Assembly: GCA_943325485.2 (NCBI GenBank)
Contig: CALPPP020000035.1
Coordinates: forward strand, 1 to 9,363
Direction of reading: 5' to 3'
DNA: 9,363 nt
Origin: Rickettsia typhi
GTDB taxonomy: Bacteria; Pseudomonadota; Gammaproteobacteria; Burkholderiales; Burkholderiaceae_C
The position numbers and the translations under genes were made by a program. Of this stretch, positions 5,360-9,363 are shown piece after piece. Every line of letters starts with the position of its first letter. The first letter of the stretch is position 1. The notes beneath the pieces are model-generated. The model did no database searches. It was not told the origin of the DNA and saw nothing but the letters and a program-made list of their open reading frames with translations.

Positions 5360-6094
5360 ATGAAGTACCTGCGTTTTGTCTTTTTAATCCCTTTTATTGC
5401 GCTGTGTTTATCCAGCGCTCGTGCCGACATGGTCGTCGAAACCACGCGGGTGATTTACCCCGAGGCCAAGCGAGAAGTGTCTTTCAAGGTCAGCAATGTC
5501 AATAAAGAGCGTCCTGCATTTGTACAAATGTGGCTGGACGATGGCAACGCTTCAGCCTCGCCAGAAGAAGCCATCGCCCCTTTCAACCTGACGCCCCCCA
5601 TTTCAAGGATTAAGCCCGGAGGCAACCAAGTGGTGCGCTTGGTGTTCACAGGAGACCCCTTACCCGCCGACCGTGAAAGCGTGTTTTATTTCAACATGCT
5701 GGAAGTACCTCAAAAATCCGCTGAAGAAAACAAAATTGCCTTTGCCATTCGTACCCGTATCAAGGTGTTTTACCGCCCCAAGGCCTTGAAGGGCGAATTG
5801 ATCGATCAATTGGACAAGGCGACTTGGAAACTGGTCAAAAAAGACGGCAATTGGATGGCTGAGGGAACCAACCCTTCAGCATTTCACCTGTCCTTTTTCA
5901 GCCTGAACTTAGGCAGCGATGGCAAGTTTGATGTGTCCTCCGATGGCGGCATGATTCCACCCAAATCGACCGCCAGCTTCGTGGTGGGAGCGGTGGACAA
6001 AATCACCCAACCCCTTAAAGCCATCAAGGTGGATTTCGTCAACGACTATGGTGGCGCCAGCTCCAAAGAATTTCCCCTCAGCGCAGATAACTGA
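5360..6094 (+). CDS. Periplasmic fimbrial chaperone (PapD/FimC family)
   Basis: Binds pilin subunits as they leave Sec, donates a strand to complete their Ig fold, and delivers them to the usher. The protein has 244 aa with a signal peptide MKYLRFVFLI... cleaved at ARA22/D. In mature numbering (D23 = 1), the TTR arginine falls exactly at position 8, and the lysine of RTRIKVFYRP falls at 113; these correspond to the subunit-anchoring R8 and K112 of PapD. Further family marks are VIYPEAKREVSFKVSN (31-46), PPISRIKPGGNQVVRLVF (79-96), FYFNMLEVPQ (109-118) and the G1 strand NKIAFAIRTRIKVFYRP (124-140). The second domain runs to the C-terminus with NDYGG (228-232). The reading frame is open upstream to about 4922, but 5360 is the start because of the signal peptide. 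The usher follows after 26 bases. Confidence 0.95.
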   Translation: MKYLRFVFLIPFIALCLSSARADMVVETTRVIYPEAKREVSFKVSNVNKERPAFVQMWLDDGNASASPEEAIAPFNLTPPISRIKPGGNQVVRLVFTGDPLPADRESVFYFNMLEVPQKSAEENKIAFAIRTRIKVFYRPKALKGELIDQLDKATWKLVKKDGNWMAEGTNPSAFHLSFFSLNLGSDGKFDVSSDGGMIPPKSTASFVVGAVDKITQPLKAIKVDFVNDYGGASSKEFPLSADN

Positions 6095-6096
6095 AC

Positions 6097-6113
6097 GCAT
6101 TCAGCCTGAATGC
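6097..6113 (+). promoter_or_regulatory. Perfect inverted repeat between chaperone and usher genes
   Basis: GCATTCAG-C-CTGAATGC is a 17-base near-palindrome with one central base. As RNA it gives a 7-bp stem with a GCC loop. It starts two bases after the chaperone stop and ends seven bases before the usher ATG, so it occupies where a ribosome-binding site would be. No Shine-Dalgarno sequence is visible for the usher. Confidence 0.55.
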
Positions 6114-6120
6114 CACACCC

Positions 6121-9111
6121 ATGCGCTGCCCCATCCACCCTGCTACCCAAACTCCCTCTGCCCTAGGCGTGGCTGTTCGCAGTTGGGTGTCTGTATGCGC
6201 GGTAGGTGCGTCAGCAGCCTTTGCAGCCAGCCCACCCCAACAGGCGGTCGATGTTGAAGCTCAGCTGAATGTGCTGTCTCGCCTAGAGGCTCGCACCCTG
6301 CAGCTAGACACTGATGTGCCTGTGTGGGTCTACCTCGAAGGTGAGTCATTCCAAGGCCAATCGGTGCAGCTAGAGCAAAAGGGCTTGATCATTTACGAGC
6401 AAAAGTTGTTTGATGGCAACTTCCGCATCAAGGGTATGCCGCCCTTAGACGAAAAAGCCACCCTGACCGTGCGGTTGCGCTCACCCAACCAAGCCGATGA
6501 AGTCACTGAGCTGCCCTTGAAACCCAACCAACGCCGCGAGCTGTATGCCAAGCGGCCCGAATTGTTAGCGCTGGCACCTGCCAACATCAAAAAGGACCCT
6601 TTGTCGGTCAAACTGCCGCCCACCAAGTTGGAAGAAGATGTTGAGTTTGATTTGGATTTTTTACGCGGCAAGGCTTTTCGTAACTTAAGCCCCTTGGAGG
6701 TCAAACGCTTGGGTAATGTGCGCCCTGGTGATGTGGCGGCTGACATCTACCGCAACGACAGCTTGGTCAGCAAAACCACGGTACGTTTCACCGAACCCCC
6801 AAGCGGGGGCAATGCCCGTGCTTGCATCACACCCGCTTTGTTTCAGCAACTGGGTGTCAAAACCAACTTCATCAGCCCGCAGGGCTTGCAACTGATGCAA
6901 ACAGCAACCACCCCCGCTGCCAGTAAATCTGCGGCAGACTGTTTGTACATAGACCAATGGGTGGCAGGTGCTACCAGCGAATTTGACACCAACGAACTGC
7001 GCTTGGATATCACCATCGCCCAAGCGTTTCTGACACGCCAAAATCGACAAAGCGTGCCGTCCGAAATGCTTACACGGGGTGAAAACGCAGGTTTCATTAA
7101 CTACAACCTGAATAACTACAACGCTCAGGGTTTCAGCTCCAACTATCTGGGGCTCAACACCGGCGTCAATATTGCCGGCTGGCAAGTACGCCACACCAGC
7201 TACTTGTCGCAAAACCGCAGCACTGCCAGCGGAACTGCCACCAATACCAGCCAATATGTAGCGGGGGAAACTGTGGTCAAGCGACCCTTGATCGACATGA
7301 AAGCCAGCTTGGCCTTCGGCGACACCAGTACCAACAGCCCCATCATTGGCTCCACGCCCATTCGGGGGGTGCGCTTGTCCAGCGAAGAAGGCTTGATGCC
7401 CGACGAAGAGCGCGGCTACCGCCCTGTCATCAAGGGTGTGGCACGTACCAACGCACGGGTGCGAGTTTCGCAAAACAACGCCGTGTTTTTCGAGCAAACC
7501 GTGCCGCCCGGCCCCTTTGAGTTTGACGATATCAACCCGATTGCCTCGGTGGGCAATTTACAGGTGGTGATTGCCGAGGCCGATGGCTCGCAACAAACCT
7601 TTGTGGTGCCCTACAGCCCCAGCATGGGCGCGCTCAACCCCGGCTCGTTTCGCTACAGCGTGGCCACAGGGCAGTACCGAAACTTCACCAGCACCCAAAA
7701 CACACCAGTGTTGCAAGCGTATTTGCGTTACGGTTTGAACAGCTATTTCTCACCCGGCATGGAAGTGCTGGTGGGACCCAATTACAGCAATGTGGGCGTG
7801 CAAGCTGCGTTCAGCTCGGCCTTGGGGAGCTTGAGCTTTAATGCCCTGTTCTCCCACTTCGATGGCAATGCCCAAACCCCTAGGGCCAACGGCTACGCCC
7901 AAAACTTCAGCTACAACCCACCCGCCATGGGCCGCTTCAATGCCTATGCCGGCCTGGGCATGCAGTCGCAAAAATACACCACGCCCAGCGCTGCACTCAA
8001 TATTGGCAACAACGCTTTGTTTGCGAACGACAGCTTCAAAAACAATGCGTTTTTGGGCTTGGGCTTCAGCATGGGCTCTTGGGGGGGTGTCAGTCTAGGG
8101 GCCAGTCAGCAGCGCAGTTGGCTGGGTGTGGGCAGTCAACAGGTACGCTGGGGTTACAGCATTGGTATCAGCCGAGTGAACTTGGGTGTCAATGTGGACC
8201 ACACCACTTACACCGACAACCGCGCTGCTTTAGACAGCGTGAGTGTTTTCGCCTCCATACCCTTGAGCTTTGGTCCTTCATTGGGCAGTCTGCGGGGCAG
8301 CTACAACCAGTACGGCAGCTTAGAGCCTAACAAGTCTCTGTCGTACTCGGGCTACAGCCAAGAAAACCAGCTCAGCTACAGCCTGACCCAATCGCAATCC
8401 GGCTATGCCGACTCGTCCAGCGCCTCTTTGAATGTGCCTCACCGGTATGGCAATCTGAGTGCCAGTTTGTCCTCCTCCTCGGGTGGCAGTCAGCAAACCG
8501 GTTTGTCGGCCAGCGGCGGCTTGGTGGTGCACAGCGGCGGCTTGATATTGGCACCCTCTTTGGGAGACACCTTTGCCATTGTGGAAGTACCCAAGGGCGA
8601 AGGCGCAGGGGTCTTAGGCAGCACGGCCCGCGTCAACAGCGGTGGTTTTGGCGTGGTGCCTTATCTGTCGCCTTATTACCTGAACGATGTGCAAATCAGC
8701 TTGGAAGGCGCACCCACCGAACTGGAAGTGGACAACGCCAGCCAAAAGGTGGCGCCTGTCGAGGGCTCCATCGTGCGCCTCAAGTTCAATGCCACCTCGG
8801 GGCGGCCTTTGCTAATTGTGTTGCAGCCCAGCAATGGTGCGCGGGTACCCATTGGTTCCACTGTGAGCGACGCCGCTGGCAACGAGGTGGGCACGGTCGG
8901 CCAAGGCAGCCGTGCCTTGGTGCGGGTTCAGAAAAACAAAGACCGCCTGAAAGTGGTGTGGGGCGACAAACCCGACGAAACCTGCTGGCTGGATTACGCC
9001 TTAGACGAAAAACAACCCGCCAATGCCAGTGGATTTACCAATTTGAAACTGCGATGTGAGGTGACGGGCGGAAAAGAAGCCACGGCGCAAACGGTGTCCA
9101 ACGTTAAATAA
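6121..9111 (+). CDS. Outer-membrane fimbrial usher (PapC/FimD family) with N-terminal extension
   Basis: Pore that receives chaperone-subunit complexes, polymerises subunits and secretes the fibre. The protein has 996 aa; FimD is about 880. A signal peptide ends near residue 35 (AFA/AS). Residues about 38-172 form an extra segment not usual in ushers. The usher N-terminal domain starts at about 174 (FDLDFLRG, LSPLEVKRLGNVRPGDVAADIY, ACITPALFQQLGV) with probable disulfide C235-C274. The barrel follows (FINYNLNNYN, YLGLNTGVNIAGWQVR). The plug region covers about 412-500 (RGVRLSSEEGLMPDEERGYRPVIKG, TVPPGPFEFDDI, LQVVIAEADGSQQTFVVPYS). GGLVVHSGGLILAPSLGDTFA (799-819) and VVPYLSPYYLND (845-856) are typical of the distal barrel. 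The C-terminal domain covers about 860-985 with C955 and C979. ATG 6121 lacks a clear ribosome-binding site; an alternative GTG at 6169 would also keep a signal peptide. It is the core gene defining the cluster. Confidence 0.95.
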   Translation: MRCPIHPATQTPSALGVAVRSWVSVCAVGASAAFAASPPQQAVDVEAQLNVLSRLEARTLQLDTDVPVWVYLEGESFQGQSVQLEQKGLIIYEQKLFDGNFRIKGMPPLDEKATLTVRLRSPNQADEVTELPLKPNQRRELYAKRPELLALAPANIKKDPLSVKLPPTKLEEDVEFDLDFLRGKAFRNLSPLEVKRLGNVRPGDVAADIYRNDSLVSKTTVRFTEPPSGGNARACITPALFQQLGVKTNFISPQGLQLMQTATTPAASKSAADCLYIDQWVAGATSEFDTNELRLDITIAQAFLTRQNRQSVPSEMLTRGENAGFINYNLNNYNAQGFSSNYLGLNTGVNIAGWQVRHTSYLSQNRSTASGTATNTSQYVAGETVVKRPLIDMKASLAFGDTSTNSPIIGSTPIRGVRLSSEEGLMPDEERGYRPVIKGVARTNARVRVSQNNAVFFEQTVPPGPFEFDDINPIASVGNLQVVIAEADGSQQTFVVPYSPSMGALNPGSFRYSVATGQYRNFTSTQNTPVLQAYLRYGLNSYFSPGMEVLVGPNYSNVGVQAAFSSALGSLSFNALFSHFDGNAQTPRANGYAQNFSYNPPAMGRFNAYAGLGMQSQKYTTPSAALNIGNNALFANDSFKNNAFLGLGFSMGSWGGVSLGASQQRSWLGVGSQQVRWGYSIGISRVNLGVNVDHTTYTDNRAALDSVSVFASIPLSFGPSLGSLRGSYNQYGSLEPNKSLSYSGYSQENQLSYSLTQSQSGYADSSSASLNVPHRYGNLSASLSSSSGGSQQTGLSASGGLVVHSGGLILAPSLGDTFAIVEVPKGEGAGVLGSTARVNSGGFGVVPYLSPYYLNDVQISLEGAPTELEVDNASQKVAPVEGSIVRLKFNATSGRPLLIVLQPSNGARVPIGSTVSDAAGNEVGTVGQGSRALVRVQKNKDRLKVVWGDKPDETCWLDYALDEKQPANASGFTNLKLRCEVTGGKEATAQTVSNVK

Positions 9112-9124
9112 CCAGGATATTGAA

Positions 9125-9363
9125 ATGAAACTGTTTTTAAGTTTGGTGTTGTTAGGGTTTTGTCAGTTTGCTTTTGGGGAGGCCTCAGTAACTTCTAGTA
9201 CTAGCCAAGTCGCAGCTACGTGCTCCATATCTGATGCCTCCATATCCAAGACATCAATTACCAGCACCCAAGTGACTTACACCTTCACTCACTCAGTTTC
9301 GCTGACTGGCCGGCGGGTTTCGGGCAGCTTCATAAGTCCAGAATGCTGGATTCAAATCAGCCC
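9125..9363 (+). CDS. Secreted protein after the usher, partial (possible tip subunit or adhesin)
   Basis: ATG at 9125 follows AGGA (9114-9117) by seven bases and the usher stop by 13, so it belongs to the same operon. The frame stays open to the window end (79 codons). The start MKLFLSLVLLGFCQFAFG is a signal peptide, with cleavage probably near G18. The mature part is rich in Ser and Thr (EASVTSSTSQVAATCSISD), with cysteines at 33 and 72 (SPECWIQI) and beta-prone segments (TQVTYTFTHSVSLTG). A secreted protein directly after an usher is often a tip adhesin or minor subunit, but no family motif can be claimed from the visible part. Confidence 0.75.
   Translation, partial: MKLFLSLVLLGFCQFAFGEASVTSSTSQVAATCSISDASISKTSITSTQVTYTFTHSVSLTGRRVSGSFISPECWIQIS

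Overview
The window looks like a chromosomal segment of a betaproteobacterium, most likely Burkholderiales and probably Comamonadaceae-like. This rests on moderate GC, heavy use of TTG leucine codons, the style of the Lgt and MatB proteins, and dispersed palindromic repeats of the type gtcattgcga...gaagcaatc. The genus is not determined.

Left part (1-2282): a minus-strand malonyl-CoA synthetase gene (matB-like, 508-2091) sits among palindromic repeats. One repeat unit lies in frame inside the gene and encodes VIARSEATKQ. Another unit forms the 3' end of the gene and supplies its stop codon. A larger composite repeat fills the gap between matB and lgt. At the extreme left edge is an inverted, slightly diverged copy of the last 30 or so codons of matB plus its attached repeat, so positions 1-169 and 371-608 form a large inverted repeat. 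How far the left copy continues outside the window cannot be seen.

Middle (2283-3331): lgt (prolipoprotein diacylglyceryl transferase) is on the minus strand. An AT-rich divergent intergenic region separates it from the fimbrial cluster.

Right part (3332-9363, all plus strand): a chaperone-usher fimbrial operon. In order it holds a major pilin-like subunit, a second pilin-like subunit, a gene-poor AT-rich gap, a very small pilin-like protein (104 aa), a PapD/FimC-type periplasmic chaperone, a PapC/FimD-type outer-membrane usher (996 aa, with about 135 extra residues before the canonical N-terminal domain), and the start of another secreted protein cut by the window end. By family knowledge, subunits enter the periplasm through Sec, the chaperone folds and caps them by donor-strand complementation, and the usher polymerises and exports them.

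Most notable: each of the first five fimbrial genes is preceded by a perfect inverted repeat able to form an RNA hairpin close to its start codon. The one before the chaperone gene contains the apparent ribosome-binding site in its stem. The repeat remodelling of matB and the extended usher are the other two points worth following up.
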